NCBI RefSeq assembly: GCF_000428745.1
Contig: NZ_AUAN01000015.1
Span: forward strand, 1 to 43,073
DNA: 43,073 bases
Source: Veillonella magna DSM 19857
Lineage (GTDB): Bacteria > Bacillota > Negativicutes > Veillonellales > Veillonellaceae
Direction: 5' to 3'
Notes under the pieces: generated by a model
Database searches by the model: none
What the model was told of the DNA's origin: nothing
The model's input: the letters and a program-made list of their open reading frames with translations, nothing else
Shown: in pieces, positions 17,293 through 27,429 of the stretch
How positions within the stretch are numbered: the stretch's first letter is position 1
How the letters are laid out: the number at the start of each line of letters is the position of its first letter
Translations under genes and position numbers: made by a program

Positions 17293-17946
17293 ATGTTGAA
17301 AGAATTTTCTGCTGCACTTTGCGCGGCTGCACTCGTAACGGTAATCACTCCGGTGGCAGCTGCCGATACAGTATCACAGCCGGTGATAACCAACGAGGCT
17401 ACGGCTACTACGACTACCACTACGCCGGATGCTACGGAAACTACAGTTGCTACGGCTAATGAAACAGCTAACGGCAGTACAACCTCAGCTGCCCAAGATC
17501 CGGTAAGTACGCAACGTGTTCTTATCGCCGTACCTAATTCCAATCGTCAATTGGGTCTTGATAAAACGATCCTTACCGATTTTGTAACGCGTACCAAAGC
17601 ACTCTTCCCCTATCCGGCTTACGGTACACGAGAAACAAATACGGGCCTGTATCCGACACAGGTAACCTTAGCAAAATTAGCTAACGACAACGACGCTGAC
17701 ATCGTTGTTATGCCGGCTATCAAAAATTGGACCTTCCGCACGATTCGTCCTCGTATGGATCGCTATGGCAACGGCGAGCTCTACACCGAAATCAATGCCT
17801 CTATTTCTCTTTTTGTGTATGACAAAACTGCCGATCAGCTTTCTGAAATGACGTCATCCTATCACGCTTTGAACCAGAGCCTATCGGCAAAAAGCGAAGG
17901 TGAAGTATTGGCGTACCTTATGATGCACTTACAGCGCGCCGAATAA
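17293..17946 (+). CDS. Secreted hypothetical protein with Thr/Ala-rich linker
   Basis: A 217-residue protein not recognised as a known family. Residues 1-24 form a signal peptide ending VAAADT. Residues about 30-70 are a low-complexity linker of Thr, Ala, Glu and Asn, with a TTTTTT run encoded by repeated ACT/ACG codons. From about residue 75 a folded domain begins (VLIAVPNSN) and includes DADIVVMPAIKNW and INASISLFVYD, suggesting an alternating alpha/beta fold, perhaps exposed in the envelope. The ATG follows AAGGAGG, with a TATACT-like box about 40 bases upstream. It stands alone before a terminator shared with the pyr operon. Confidence 0.75.
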   Translation: MLKEFSAALCAAALVTVITPVAAADTVSQPVITNEATATTTTTTPDATETTVATANETANGSTTSAAQDPVSTQRVLIAVPNSNRQLGLDKTILTDFVTRTKALFPYPAYGTRETNTGLYPTQVTLAKLANDNDADIVVMPAIKNWTFRTIRPRMDRYGNGELYTEINASISLFVYDKTADQLSEMTSSYHALNQSLSAKSEGEVLAYLMMHLQRAE

Positions 17947-17962
17947 AAAAAAGTCCAAAAGA

Positions 17963-18034
17963 AAAAGCGATGCTCATATATCGCAAGAGTGCCATTCGCA
18001 AGACATGACCTCTAAGATATATGCGCATCGCTTT
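17963..18034. terminator. Bidirectional terminator between the secreted-protein gene and pyrD
   Basis: Arms AAAAGCGATGCTCATATATC and GATATATGCGCATCGCTTT pair across about 30 bases, with T-rich flanks on both strands. Confidence 0.8.
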
Positions 18035-18054
18035 ATTTTTAAGAATGCTCTTCC

Positions 18055-19008
18055 TTATATACGCAATCCGCCAACGATGTCGCTGATATGTGTCAGCTTC
18101 TCCGCTTCTGCGTACTCATTCATTTCTTTGGCAATCCGAGCAATCGCCGTAGGATCCACCATCGTTGCGGTGCCTACCGATACGATATCCGCACCGGCCA
18201 GCATAAATTCGACGGCATCCGTCCCCGTCATAATACCGCCCATCCCCATAATCGGAATCGATACGGCCTGCGCTACTTGATGCACTAAACGCAACGCTAC
18301 CGGTTTTACTGCCGGACCGGATAAGCCACCGTACAAATTACCTAATATCGGTCGGCGTGTACGGACATCGATAGCCATCCCCAGCAATGTATTAATCATG
18401 CTAATGCCGTCTGCACCGGCGTCTTCTACCGCTTTCGCAATTTCTACAATGTTCGTTACATTAGGTGACAGCTTCATAATCACCGGCAAATCCGTGTGCG
18501 CCTTTACCATACGGCACACTTCGGCGGCACTTTCCGCTTGTACGCCGAAAGCCATGCCACCGTTTTTTACGTTCGGACAGCTGATATTGACTTCAAACCC
18601 GGCAATGCCGTCTACGGACAGCGTTTCCGCCATGTAACCATAGCCGTCCACATCAGCTGAAGAAATATTGGCCAAAATCGGTACGTCATACGTTTTAAGT
18701 ACCGGCAATGTATCCCGTACGAAGGTTTCCGCTCCGGGATTTTCAAGACCGATACAGTTAAGCACGCCCGATGCGGTTTCCGCAATACGCGTCCCTTTAT
18801 TACCGTGACGCGGTTCCGGTGTCAACCCCTTTACGGAGATGGCCCCTACATCGTGACTAAGGTCGAGATAGCCTGCATATTCTAAGCCAAAACCAAAGGT
18901 ACCGGATGCAGCTACGATGGGATTTTTCATCGGAATGCCACAAAATTCTACGGCCAGCTTCGGATAGGCTGTACTTGTATTATTCATATCTTTATCCGGT
19001 GTTACCAT
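18055..19008 (-). CDS. pyrD: Dihydroorotate dehydrogenase B, catalytic subunit
   Basis: FMN enzyme that oxidises dihydroorotate to orotate; class 1B works with PyrK and NAD+. The 317-residue protein has the SGTFGFG loop, the catalytic-Cys segment NISCPNVKNGG, NTLLGMAIDVRTRRP, YGGLSGPAVKPVALR and the C-terminal GMGGI phosphate loop. The start ATG overlaps the pyrK stop (TAATG), with GGAGGTG upstream. Longer in-frame starts inside pyrK lack support. It is the last gene of the operon; pyrF and pyrE are not in this window. Confidence 0.94.
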   Translation of the reverse strand: MVTPDKDMNNTSTAYPKLAVEFCGIPMKNPIVAASGTFGFGLEYAGYLDLSHDVGAISVKGLTPEPRHGNKGTRIAETASGVLNCIGLENPGAETFVRDTLPVLKTYDVPILANISSADVDGYGYMAETLSVDGIAGFEVNISCPNVKNGGMAFGVQAESAAEVCRMVKAHTDLPVIMKLSPNVTNIVEIAKAVEDAGADGISMINTLLGMAIDVRTRRPILGNLYGGLSGPAVKPVALRLVHQVAQAVSIPIMGMGGIMTGTDAVEFMLAGADIVSVGTATMVDPTAIARIAKEMNEYAEAEKLTHISDIVGGLRI

Positions 19009-19775
19009 TAGAAGAACACCTCCTCTGCCGGGAAGACCGGCCCGTCCTGACATACCTTATACCGCTTACCGCCGGCACCGTCACAGCCACAGCCGAGACA
19101 ACCGCCGGTACCGCAGCCCATCCGTTCTTCCAAGGATACTTGGCACGGAATGCCAAGAGTAGCCGCTTCGGCAGCTACCCCTTTCATCATTGGCGTCGGC
19201 CCACAGGTCAATACCGCCGAAAAGTCATTGTCTGCTGCCAGGGTCGGCATAAGCGCCGTAGGAAACCCTTTCGTTCCAAGACTTCCGTCATCCGTAGTGA
19301 TATGCACCTTCACCGGATACGGCTTGAACAAGTCGGCCCAAAAGGATTCGCTCTTACTACGGAAGCCCAGGAGTACCTGCGCTTCTTCGCCGTCCTTTAA
19401 CTTTGATGCGATGCACAGCATAGGCGCAATCCCTACGCCGCCACCGACTAAAAGCATGTGCCGCGATGTTTCAAAGCGACTTCCCAAGGGTCCGAGGCAA
19501 TCCAATGTATCATCTTTTTCAAGGCGCGTCATCAATTCCGTACCACGACCGACTACGCGATAGAGAAGAGTTATGGTTCCCTTTTCACTGTCAAAGCCGG
19601 CGTAGCTGATGGGACGCCGCAAGAGCGGCGCTGTTCCATCCGTGACGCGCACATTACAGAACTGTCCCACCTGAGCCTCTTTGGCTTGCTTTGGCGCATA
19701 CAGTTCCATTATCCATACATCGGCACCGATTTGCTCATTTCTGAGAACTCGAGCCGCTTCTACATAACCGCTCAT
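19008..19775 (-). CDS. pyrK: Dihydroorotate dehydrogenase B, electron-transfer subunit
   Basis: Binds FAD and a [2Fe-2S] cluster and passes electrons from PyrD to NAD+. The 255-residue protein has the FAD-binding RRPIS motif near residue 53, a GGGVGIAPML nucleotide-binding loop (111-120) and the C-terminal cluster ligands Cys221, Cys226, Cys229 and Cys242 in ERMGCGTGGCLGC and YKVCQDGPVF. It begins six bases after carB and ends overlapping pyrD. Confidence 0.94.
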   Translation of the reverse strand: MSGYVEAARVLRNEQIGADVWIMELYAPKQAKEAQVGQFCNVRVTDGTAPLLRRPISYAGFDSEKGTITLLYRVVGRGTELMTRLEKDDTLDCLGPLGSRFETSRHMLLVGGGVGIAPMLCIASKLKDGEEAQVLLGFRSKSESFWADLFKPYPVKVHITTDDGSLGTKGFPTALMPTLAADNDFSAVLTCGPTPMMKGVAAEAATLGIPCQVSLEERMGCGTGGCLGCGCDGAGGKRYKVCQDGPVFPAEEVFF

Positions 19776-19781
19776 GCTGTA

Positions 19782-22700
19782 TCACTCCATCTCGTAATCC
19801 TGTAACGCTTCTACATCAATGGTAACTTCCTTTTTGGCACGACCGACTACAACGCGCAATACTTCACGCGCCGTATCGAGAGAGGTCAAGCAAGGTGTCC
19901 CCATTTCTACAGCCAAACGGCGCAATCGGAATCCTTCACGTTCCGGACGTTTGCCGTAGGTCAATGTGTTCACCATAAGGTCTACCTTACCTTGACGAAT
20001 GAGGTCCGCGCAGGTAGAACCGCCTTGATGAATTTTATTAACCAGTACACAATCGACACCATGGTCTTTGAAGTATTGACCGGTGCCATCCGTTGCCATA
20101 ATGTGATAGCCCAGCTCCGTAAAGCCTTTGGCGAGCTGCGCGGCTTCTTCTTTATCGCGATCCGCTACGGTAATCAGAATATGACCGGCTTCCGGAATGC
20201 GCATGCGCGCTCCATGAATAGCTTTGAAGAGGGCTTCCGAATACGTGCGGCCGATGCCCATAACTTCACCGGTTGATTTCATTTCCGGTCCCAAAGCAAT
20301 TTCAACGAGCCCCATCTTTGCAAAGGAGAATACCGGTGCCTTTACGGCTACATACGGTTTAGGCGGTACCAAGCCCGTAGGCAAGCCCATGCCCTTCAAT
20401 GTTTCGCCTAAAGCAATGCGCGTTGCATAGGCAATCATGTTGATGCCCGTTACCTTACTGATAAACGGCACCGTACGACTGGAGCGAGGATTTACTTCGA
20501 TAACATGCAGTGTATCATTCGCAATAATGTACTGGATATTTACAATCCCTTTCACATTAAGACCGCGAGCAATGCGGCGCGTGTAATCTACAATTTGCTC
20601 CGTCATTTCCGGCGATACATGCTGTGCCGGATACACGGCCATAGAGTCACCGGAGTGTACACCGGCTCGTTCGATTTGTTCCATAATCCCCGGGATACAT
20701 ACATCTTCGCCGTCGGAAATAGCGTCTACTTCCACTTCCATACCTACCATGTAACGGTCGATGAGTACCGGGTGATCCTTCGAAGCCACAACGGCTTCTT
20801 TCATATATACATCAAGTTCGTCATCGTTGTATACGATTTCCATTGCACGACCGCCGAGGACATAGGACGGACGCACAATCAGCGGATACCCGAGGCGTGC
20901 TGCCGCTGCCAACGCTTCTTCATGGGATGTTACCAACGCCCCTACCGGACGAGGAATGCCCAAGGTATTTAAAAGGTCATCAAAGCGTTCACGGTCTTCC
21001 GCCATGTCGATGCTGTCCACCGAGGTTCCGAGAATTTTTACACCACGCTGTGCCAGCGGTCCGGCGAGGTTAATAGCCGTTTGACCACCGAACTGTGCAA
21101 TAACACCTACCGGATTTTCCTTGCGAATGACTTCCATTACATCTTCTACCGTTAACGGTTCAAAGTAAAGGCTGTCCGATGTATCAAAGTCGGTACTTAC
21201 CGTTTCCGGATTGTTATTGATGATAATGGACTTCATACCGGCTTCGCGCAGCGCCCACGAGGAGTGTACCGAACAGTAATCAAACTCTACGCCCTGTCCG
21301 ATGCGAATCGGTCCGGAACCGAGAACGATGACGCTCTTATCGCCTTGCGGCACTACTTCGTCTTCCGTAGCGTAGGCACTGTAGTAGTACGGTGTGTGCG
21401 CTTCAAATTCAGCAGCACAGGTATCTACGTATTTGTATGTTGGATATATAGCAAGTTCTTCTCTCTTTTTCGTCACTACATCAGTACCTACACCTGCATA
21501 GCGCGCAATAACGCCATCCGGCATGCTGTAGCGCTTTGCCAAACGCAGCGTATCTTCCGTAAGGTTTTCACCTTCAGCCGCCAAGCGCTGTTCAACGGTG
21601 ATGATATTTTTAATCTTATTGATAAAGAAGGTATCAATCTTCGTGATATAAGCAATCTTTTCCACGCTGATACCGCGACGCAGTGCTTCCGCTACCGTAT
21701 ACAGTCGTTCGTCGTCCACCTTGTGAAGGCGTTCAATGAGCTGTTCCATCGATTCGTGCGCCAGCTTCGGCAACGCAATATGGTCAAGACCGATTTCCAG
21801 AGAACGAATGGCTTTCAAAAGCGACCCTTCCAAGGTGCGATCGATAGCCATAACTTCGCCGGTAGCCTTCATCTGCGTTCCCAAGGTGCGGTCGGCCATG
21901 CTGAATTTTTCAAACGGCCAGCGTGGGAACTTCGTTACTACATAGTCCAAGGACGGTTCGAAGCACGCCTTGGTTTCACCGGTTACGGCATTGGTAATTT
22001 CATCTAAGGTCATACCTAACGCAACCTTGGCAGCTACCTTGGCAATCGGATAGCCCGTTGCCTTCGAAGCCAACGCCGACGAACGGGATACGCGCGGATT
22101 TACTTCAATAACATAGTAATTGTTGCTGTGCGGATCGAGAGCGTACTGTACATTACAGCCCCCTTCGATTTCTAGGTAACGGATGATGTCGATCGATGCC
22201 GTGCGAAGCATCTGGTATTGAATGTCGTTCAAGGTCTGACTCGGTGCCACAACTACCGAGTCCCCGGTATGTACACCTACCGGATCTATATTTTCCATGT
22301 TACATACGATGATACAGTTATCCGCACTGTCGCGCATAACTTCGTATTCGATTTCCTTCCAGCCGGCTACGGAGCGTTCTACCAAGATTTGGTGAATCGG
22401 GCTCAGTTTAATGCCGCGTAAGGCAATCATGTACATTTCTTCTTCGTTCTGCGCAATACCGCCGCCGGTGCCGCCCAATGTATAGGCCGGACGGATAATA
22501 ATCGGATAGCCGATGCGGTTCGCAAAGGCCACTGCTTCTTCCACATCGCTGAAGATATCACTTTCCGGTACCGGTTGATTAATGCGCTTCATCGCTTCCT
22601 TAAAGAGTTCGCGGTCTTCCGCCTGTTTAATGGCCGCCAGCGTCGTTCCCAACAAGCGTACATTATATTTTTCCAAAACGCCGGCTTCGGACAATTCCAC

Positions 22701-22991
22701 CGCCATGTTAAGACCAACCTGGCCTCCCAGAGTCGCCAAAAGACCGTACGGGCGTTCCTTACGAATGACTTCGGTAACAAATTCCAAACTAATCGGTTCG
22801 ATATATACGCGTTCCGCAATATCGCTGTCCGTCATGATTGTCGCCGGATTCGAGTTAACCAATACGACTTCATAACCTTCTTCACGTAAGGAGCGACATG
22901 CCTGTGTACCGGCATAGTCAAATTCTGCGGCCTGGCCGATAATAATCGGGCCGGAGCCGATAACGAGTACTTTTTTTGCTTCTCTAGTCAC
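19782..22991 (-). CDS. carB: Carbamoyl-phosphate synthase large subunit
   Basis: Makes carbamoyl phosphate from ammonia, bicarbonate and two ATP. The 1069-residue protein has two homologous ATP-grasp halves. The first starts [23 protein letters not shown] and the second [21 protein letters not shown] (near residue 555). [13 protein letters not shown] and [20 protein letters not shown] mark the first active site, and the C-terminal allosteric domain follows (about 930 onward). It begins two bases after carA. Placement in the pyr operon, rather than with arg genes, suggests control by pyrimidines. Confidence 0.96.
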   Translation of the reverse strand: MTREAKKVLVIGSGPIIIGQAAEFDYAGTQACRSLREEGYEVVLVNSNPATIMTDSDIAERVYIEPISLEFVTEVIRKERPYGLLATLGGQVGLNMAVELSEAGVLEKYNVRLLGTTLAAIKQAEDRELFKEAMKRINQPVPESDIFSDVEEAVAFANRIGYPIIIRPAYTLGGTGGGIAQNEEEMYMIALRGIKLSPIHQILVERSVAGWKEIEYEVMRDSADNCIIVCNMENIDPVGVHTGDSVVVAPSQTLNDIQYQMLRTASIDIIRYLEIEGGCNVQYALDPHSNNYYVIEVNPRVSRSSALASKATGYPIAKVAAKVALGMTLDEITNAVTGETKACFEPSLDYVVTKFPRWPFEKFSMADRTLGTQMKATGEVMAIDRTLEGSLLKAIRSLEIGLDHIALPKLAHESMEQLIERLHKVDDERLYTVAEALRRGISVEKIAYITKIDTFFINKIKNIITVEQRLAAEGENLTEDTLRLAKRYSMPDGVIARYAGVGTDVVTKKREELAIYPTYKYVDTCAAEFEAHTPYYYSAYATEDEVVPQGDKSVIVLGSGPIRIGQGVEFDYCSVHSSWALREAGMKSIIINNNPETVSTDFDTSDSLYFEPLTVEDVMEVIRKENPVGVIAQFGGQTAINLAGPLAQRGVKILGTSVDSIDMAEDRERFDDLLNTLGIPRPVGALVTSHEEALAAAARLGYPLIVRPSYVLGGRAMEIVYNDDELDVYMKEAVVASKDHPVLIDRYMVGMEVEVDAISDGEDVCIPGIMEQIERAGVHSGDSMAVYPAQHVSPEMTEQIVDYTRRIARGLNVKGIVNIQYIIANDTLHVIEVNPRSSRTVPFISKVTGINMIAYATRIALGETLKGMGLPTGLVPPKPYVAVKAPVFSFAKMGLVEIALGPEMKSTGEVMGIGRTYSEALFKAIHGARMRIPEAGHILITVADRDKEEAAQLAKGFTELGYHIMATDGTGQYFKDHGVDCVLVNKIHQGGSTCADLIRQGKVDLMVNTLTYGKRPEREGFRLRRLAVEMGTPCLTSLDTAREVLRVVVGRAKKEVTIDVEALQDYEME

Positions 22992-22993
22992 TG

Positions 22994-24061
22994 TTAACCC
23001 TTTCTCATTAATTCCTTAAACTGTTCGAATAGATACAGGTTATCCGTCGGTCCGGGAGATGCTTCCGGATGATACTGCACCGACATAATCGGCATCGTAT
23101 TGTGACGCATACCTTCTACGCTACCATCGTTCACACTGCGATGCGTAATGGTCACATCGGCGCCGTTAAGGCTTTCTTCCGATACGGCATAGCCATGATT
23201 TTGAGAGGTAATATAAATGCGTCCCGTCTCTAAATCCTTTACCGGATGGTTCGATCCGCGATGACCGAAGCGCATTTTATACGTATCGCCGCCATAGGCC
23301 AGCGCCAATACCTGATGCCCCATGCAAATCCCGAAAATCGGCTTCTTGCCCATTAACTTTTTTACTTCTTCCACGGCATAGTCAAGAGACTTCGGATCCC
23401 CCGGTCCATTAGACAGGAAAATCCCGTCCGGATTAGCGGCCAGAACGGTTTCGGCTTTGGTTGCTGCCGGATAAATCGTCAAGCGACAACCGCAGCGTTC
23501 CAAGGATTGCAATATATTTTCTTTTACACCAAAATCGTACACAGCTACATGAAAGTCTGCATTGTCAGCGCCGCGATGACCTTCCCAGGTCGTTGTCACC
23601 CGCGCTACCTGATCCGTAGGCAGCTCCTGTGCCAAGAGTGCTTCAATACGCGCTTCGTCCGTATCTGCCGGGCAAATTACGCCTTTCATTACGCCATGGT
23701 TGCGGATACGGCGCGTAATCGCGCGCGTATCCACATTATATAAACAAGGTACTCCGTAGGCGCGGAGAAACTCTTCAAAACGTCCTTCGTTTTGCCAGTT
23801 ACTGGGGAAGGTACACAACTCCCCTACAATCATCCCGCGACAGTACGGCTTCGGGGCCTGTACAATATCGCGGAATACACCGTAATTCCCGATAAGAGGA
23901 TAGGTCAACGTAATAATCTGGTCTGCATAGGACGGATCCGTTACGATTTCCTGATACCCGGTCATGCCTGTATTAAATACTACTTCCCCCAATATAGGAG
24001 CGCCGCCTAAAAGCTCCCCTTCAAATACAGCGCCATCTTGTAAAACTAATTTGCCTTTCAC
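22994..24061 (-). CDS. carA: Carbamoyl-phosphate synthase small subunit (glutaminase)
   Basis: Class I glutamine amidotransferase subunit that supplies ammonia to CarB. Of 355 residues, the N-terminal domain has [14 protein letters not shown] and the C-terminal domain carries the catalytic triad: Cys in FGICMGHQ, and His/Glu in [17 protein letters not shown] is also present. The start overlaps the pyrC stop by four bases, which suggests coupled translation. Confidence 0.95.
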   Translation of the reverse strand: MKGKLVLQDGAVFEGELLGGAPILGEVVFNTGMTGYQEIVTDPSYADQIITLTYPLIGNYGVFRDIVQAPKPYCRGMIVGELCTFPSNWQNEGRFEEFLRAYGVPCLYNVDTRAITRRIRNHGVMKGVICPADTDEARIEALLAQELPTDQVARVTTTWEGHRGADNADFHVAVYDFGVKENILQSLERCGCRLTIYPAATKAETVLAANPDGIFLSNGPGDPKSLDYAVEEVKKLMGKKPIFGICMGHQVLALAYGGDTYKMRFGHRGSNHPVKDLETGRIYITSQNHGYAVSEESLNGADVTITHRSVNDGSVEGMRHNTMPIMSVQYHPEASPGPTDNLYLFEQFKELMRKG

Positions 24062-25356
24062 CGGGTAACAACTCCCTCCTTCATAACAACATCTCCGTCA
24101 ACCACGGTCAACTTAGCACGACCGGTTAACGTCATCCCGTCAAACGGGCTTGTTTTTCCTTTCGTATAGAATCGGTTGCGATCAACCGTCCATGCTTCAT
24201 CGGTACTGAATACCGTAATGTCCGCTGCCTTGCCTACTTCCAATACGCCGCCTTCTACACCGAGCAGCTGTGCCGGACGCGTACTCATGAGAGATACGAT
24301 TTCGTCCAAGGTCAAAATTCCCGTTTTATATGTGTGGGTAAGCACTGCTGCCAACGAAGTTTCAAGACCGCTGAAGCCATTCGGTGCACAGCAGAATTCC
24401 TGATCTTTTTCTTCTTCCGCATGCGGTGCGTGGTCCGTAATAATCGCGTCGATAGTACCGTCCTTCACGCCGGCCAACAATGCCTGACGATGTTCTTCGG
24501 AACGAATCGGCGGTGCCATTTTAAACGCCGGATTGTATTCGCGCAAATATTCATCGGTAAAGGCCAAGTGCTGCGCCGTTACTTCGCAGGTTACCTTGAT
24601 GCCCTTTGCCTTAGCTCTGCGAATTTGATCCACCGTATCCTTCGAGCTTACATGGGCAATGTGAATATGACCGCCCGTCATTTCGGCGAGGAGAAGGTCA
24701 CGAGCTACGGCCATATCTTCCGCTACTGCCGGACGTCCTTTAACGCCCATTTCATAGGCTACAAAACCTTCGTGCATGTGCCCTTCACAGGTCAATGTCA
24801 CTTCTTCGGCATGATCGATAACCGGCTTGTTAAACATGCTGGAGTATTCCAAAGCGCGGCGCATAAAAGCAGCGCTTTCTACATAATGTCCGTCATCGGA
24901 GAAGCCTACTACACCGGCTTCGGCCATATCGCCCATTTCCGCCAACTCTTTACCTTTAAGGCCTTTACTTACCGCGCCCATAAATTCAACCTTCACTACG
25001 CCTGTCAATTCCGCCTGTTTACGAAGACCGCGTACCAAAGCCGCATTGTCTACAACCGGTGTCGTATTTGCCATCGTTGCTACGCGGGTGAATCCACCGG
25101 CAGCCGCTGCCTGTGTACCACTGTAAAAATCTTCCTTCGCTTCTTGTCCCGGTTCGCGCAGATGCGTGTGCATATCAATGAGGCCCGGTGCTACTACCAA
25201 CCCGGTAGCATCATATACGTCAGCACCGTCAGCGCTTAAATTCTGACCGATAGCGGCAATCTTGCCGTCTTTCACCAATACGTCGGCTACTTCATGTTGT
25301 TTCTTGGCCGGATTTACTACCGTACCACCCTTAATCAGCAAGTTCACTGCCGTCAC
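24058..25356 (-). CDS. pyrC: Dihydroorotase, type I
   Basis: Cyclises carbamoyl-aspartate to dihydroorotate. The 432-residue amidohydrolase has the zinc-binding motif DMHTHLREPG, later DHAEE, HIAHVSS and the catalytic Asp in ITDHAPH. The type I form is the usual one in Firmicutes pyr operons. It overlaps the end of pyrB by 26 bases, so its start lies within the pyrB coding sequence. Confidence 0.95.
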   Translation of the reverse strand: MTAVNLLIKGGTVVNPAKKQHEVADVLVKDGKIAAIGQNLSADGADVYDATGLVVAPGLIDMHTHLREPGQEAKEDFYSGTQAAAAGGFTRVATMANTTPVVDNAALVRGLRKQAELTGVVKVEFMGAVSKGLKGKELAEMGDMAEAGVVGFSDDGHYVESAAFMRRALEYSSMFNKPVIDHAEEVTLTCEGHMHEGFVAYEMGVKGRPAVAEDMAVARDLLLAEMTGGHIHIAHVSSKDTVDQIRRAKAKGIKVTCEVTAQHLAFTDEYLREYNPAFKMAPPIRSEEHRQALLAGVKDGTIDAIITDHAPHAEEEKDQEFCCAPNGFSGLETSLAAVLTHTYKTGILTLDEIVSLMSTRPAQLLGVEGGVLEVGKAADITVFSTDEAWTVDRNRFYTKGKTSPFDGMTLTGRAKLTVVDGDVVMKEGVVTR

Positions 25357-26281
25357 CTCCGATAATCGTCAAGTACAATACTGCCATGCGAATCGCAACA
25401 CCGTTGCGAACCTGTTCCTGAATCACCGATTCATCACCATACGCTACATCCGGTGCAATTTCAAGACCGCGATTCATCGGTCCCGGATGCATAACCATTA
25501 CGTCATCTTTTGCATATTTCAACACATCGCGGTTGATGCCGAAGATACGTGCATATTCACGATTCGTCGGATATAACGCCGAGTTAATTCGTTCCAACTG
25601 AATGCGAAGTACATTGACTACATCGGCACCTTCAAGGGCTTCCTTCAAATCATAATGTACCGTCACACCCATCTTAGCCATTTCCGGATATACCAGCGTG
25701 CGCGGACCTACGAGGTGTACATCGGCACCCATGGTCTTAAGGCCGTAAATATTCGACCGTGCTACACGACTGTGCATGATGTCGCCGGCAATGACTACTT
25801 TAAGACCTTCCAAGGATTCTTTCTTTTCTAATATGGAGTACATATCGAGCAGTGCCTGTGTCGGATGTTCATGCGCTCCGTCACCGGCGTTGATGATAAT
25901 CGGGTCTACACATTTTGTAGCATACAGCGGTGCTCCTTCCGCACTGTGTCGCATAACGATAGCATCGGTGCCCATATACGACATCGTAAGCAATGTGTCA
26001 CGGAAGCTTTCCCCTTTTACCATGGAGCTGCCGCTCTTGGAGATGTTGATTACATCGGCCCCCAAGTACTTGCCGGCCAACTCGAAAGAACTACGCGTTC
26101 TCGTACTCGGTTCCATGAATAAATTAATAATCGACTTGCCTTTTAACAACGGATGCTTCTTATTGTCCGACAGCACGATTTTCTTCATCTTCTTCGCCAC
26201 GCGTAAGATTAATTCAATCTCTTCCTTAGTGGCATGCTGCAGACCTAACAAATGCTTGCCCTTCAAACTTACCTGTCCCAT
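25331..26281 (-). CDS. pyrB: Aspartate carbamoyltransferase catalytic subunit
   Basis: Condenses carbamoyl phosphate with aspartate, the first committed step of pyrimidine synthesis. The 316-residue protein has the carbamoyl-phosphate motif EPSTRTRSSFE, GAHEHPTQALLD, and HPGPMNRGLEI near the C terminus. The ATG at 26281 has AAGGAGG at six bases. No pyrI gene is adjacent, as in other Firmicutes. It is the first gene of the operon, behind an attenuator. Confidence 0.95.
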   Translation of the reverse strand: MGQVSLKGKHLLGLQHATKEEIELILRVAKKMKKIVLSDNKKHPLLKGKSIINLFMEPSTRTRSSFELAGKYLGADVINISKSGSSMVKGESFRDTLLTMSYMGTDAIVMRHSAEGAPLYATKCVDPIIINAGDGAHEHPTQALLDMYSILEKKESLEGLKVVIAGDIMHSRVARSNIYGLKTMGADVHLVGPRTLVYPEMAKMGVTVHYDLKEALEGADVVNVLRIQLERINSALYPTNREYARIFGINRDVLKYAKDDVMVMHPGPMNRGLEIAPDVAYGDESVIQEQVRNGVAIRMAVLYLTIIGGDGSELAD

Positions 26282-26321
26282 TTCTGTCCTCCTTGATGAG
26301 TTTCATGGCCCTGTAGCAAAA

Positions 26322-26351
26322 AAGACCCCTTGCTTTGAGGCAAGAGGTCTT
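26322..26351 (-). terminator. Attenuator terminator of the pyr operon
   Basis: Minus-strand arms AAGACCTCTTGCC / AAGCAAGGGGTCTT followed by six Ts, about 40 bases before pyrB. Together with the upstream PyrR loop it forms a typical pyrimidine attenuator. Confidence 0.88.
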
Positions 26352-26399
26352 ATAGTAGACGTAAAGGTGCATCCATATATACGGATAGCCTAACTATTG

Positions 26400-26430
26400 T
26401 TCCCTTACTAGCCTCACAGGACTAACTTAA
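26400..26430 (-). promoter_or_regulatory. PyrR-binding loop in the pyr leader
   Basis: The minus-strand leader holds AGTCCTGTGAGGCT (26410-26423), matching the known PyrR recognition ARUCCNGNGAGGYU. It is flanked by ACTT/AAGG-type stem sequence and lies upstream of the attenuator terminator. UMP-bound PyrR would favour termination. A pyrR gene is not in this window. Confidence 0.87.
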
Positions 26431-26487
26431 AAGGTATTTCTCATGAAACGAACGGTCTCTCGTACCGCTTCTGCTGTTTCTTGTTAT

Positions 26488-26516
26488 ATTGTACTCTCTG
26501 CGAGGGAGTGTGTCAA
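26488..26516 (-). promoter_or_regulatory. Sigma-A promoter of the pyr operon
   Basis: Minus strand TTGACA (26511-26516) and TACAAT (26488-26493), 17 bases apart, about 65 bases before the PyrR loop. Confidence 0.8.
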
Positions 26517-26527
26517 TATTATTATAA

Positions 26528-26565
26528 ACAAAGCCTTGCAACTCGTTAGAGCTACAAGGCCTTGT
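26528..26565 (-). terminator. Terminator of the tRNA-Arg gene
   Basis: A hairpin of about 17 base pairs (with G-U pairs) lies 18 bases past the tRNA CCA end on the minus strand. Its core resembles the hairpin after the tRNA fragment at 32612-32657, with 18 of 24 central bases identical. Confidence 0.75.
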
Positions 26566-26582
26566 TATAATTATATTTCCTA

Positions 26583-26657
26583 TGGTGCGCCTAGCAGGAT
26601 TCGAACCTGCGCACCCGGTTCCGGAGACCGGTGCTCTATCCCCTGAGCTATAGGCGC
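26583..26657 (-). tRNA. tRNA-Arg (anticodon CCG), CCA encoded
   Basis: The minus strand folds to a full cloverleaf: acceptor GCGCCTA/TAGGCGC, D arm AGCTCAGGGGATAGAGC, anticodon stem CCGGT/ACCGG with loop CTCCGGA (anticodon CCG, reading CGG), T arm with GTTCGAATC, discriminator A and CCA. A promoter TTGACA (26696-26701) and TATACT (26672-26677), 18 bases apart, lies just upstream. Its 3' 45 bases recur in inverted orientation at 32556-32600. Confidence 0.96.
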
Positions 26658-26952
26658 ATATCTGCCTTAAAAGTATACCAAGGAACGAGGTACTATGTCA
26701 AATGACGTCATCACACATACAGAAAACGGGAGAAGGGTTAAAAAGAAAAATTCTGGAAAGAATATGTATCTTGCTTATATTGTGAGAAGCATTATATACT
26801 AAATGAAGAAATAGAAAATCATGCATATTAACTTGTGAGATCATTTTTAAGATAGGCGGTGAAACTGTTAAGTAATGGGGAGGATAGAGATTATGGATGT
26901 TTGCTCAGAGTCGGCATGTATGATTGCTAGTGTATGAATAACTGTGTAAGAG

Positions 26953-27423
26953 ATGATGAAAACAATGAAAAAATATGTTCGCATTCTATTAGTAGCAATG
27001 ATGTCCCTCATGGTATTAGCTCTCGCCGGTTGTGGAGAGGAAGATAAGTACAATCAAGCTAAGGCAGAAGTTCTAACTATGGTAGAACAGGTTAAGACTG
27101 TAAATGATAGGAAAGATAGTCCATTTTTTAGTAATGATGGGGATAAGAACAAGGCACTACTTAGAGAACATGGACAGGAACGAATTGATATTTTAAAGGG
27201 AGAACTTCAGAACAGAACAGATTTATATAATAAAATTGATGAGAAATTAAAAGATATGGTGGGGTATGCAAAAGGAAATGGTAAATTAGAAGCAGATTTA
27301 GCCGAACTAAAGAAGAAAATTGAATCAGACAAAGCAGGATGGATTAGATTATCAAAAGAACAAATTGCGGCAGAAGAAATGGCTGTCAGAATGGCAAAAA
27401 GAAATTTAGAGTGGCATGGTTAA
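26953..27423 (+). CDS. Lipoprotein, hypothetical
   Basis: A 156-residue protein beginning with a basic region and hydrophobic segment, ending in the lipobox LAGC, so it should be a lipid-anchored envelope protein. The rest is charged and helix-rich: KYNQAKAEVLTMVEQVKTV and a long Lys/Glu stretch LEADLAELKKKIESDKAG suggest coiled coil. No known family is recognised. A second ATG three bases later is equally possible. The upstream region (26703-26952) is AT-rich with no gene seen. Codon usage and composition resemble the island rather than the pyr genes. Confidence 0.7.
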   Translation: MMKTMKKYVRILLVAMMSLMVLALAGCGEEDKYNQAKAEVLTMVEQVKTVNDRKDSPFFSNDGDKNKALLREHGQERIDILKGELQNRTDLYNKIDEKLKDMVGYAKGNGKLEADLAELKKKIESDKAGWIRLSKEQIAAEEMAVRMAKRNLEWHG

Positions 27424-27429
27424 TTTAAG

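Noticed and set aside
20505-22007. Long plus-strand frames opposite carB
   Set aside because: These are antisense shadows of a well-identified gene, with no family resemblance or start signals.
26296-26442. Long-range pairing GTTTCATG/CATGAAAC around the pyr leader as a regulatory stem
   Set aside because: Only eight base pairs across about 130 bases, and the PyrR loop and terminator explain the region without it.
26443-26646. Plus-strand frame of 67 codons over the tRNA-Arg and pyr promoter
   Set aside because: It runs antisense through a tRNA and a promoter and has no ribosome binding site.
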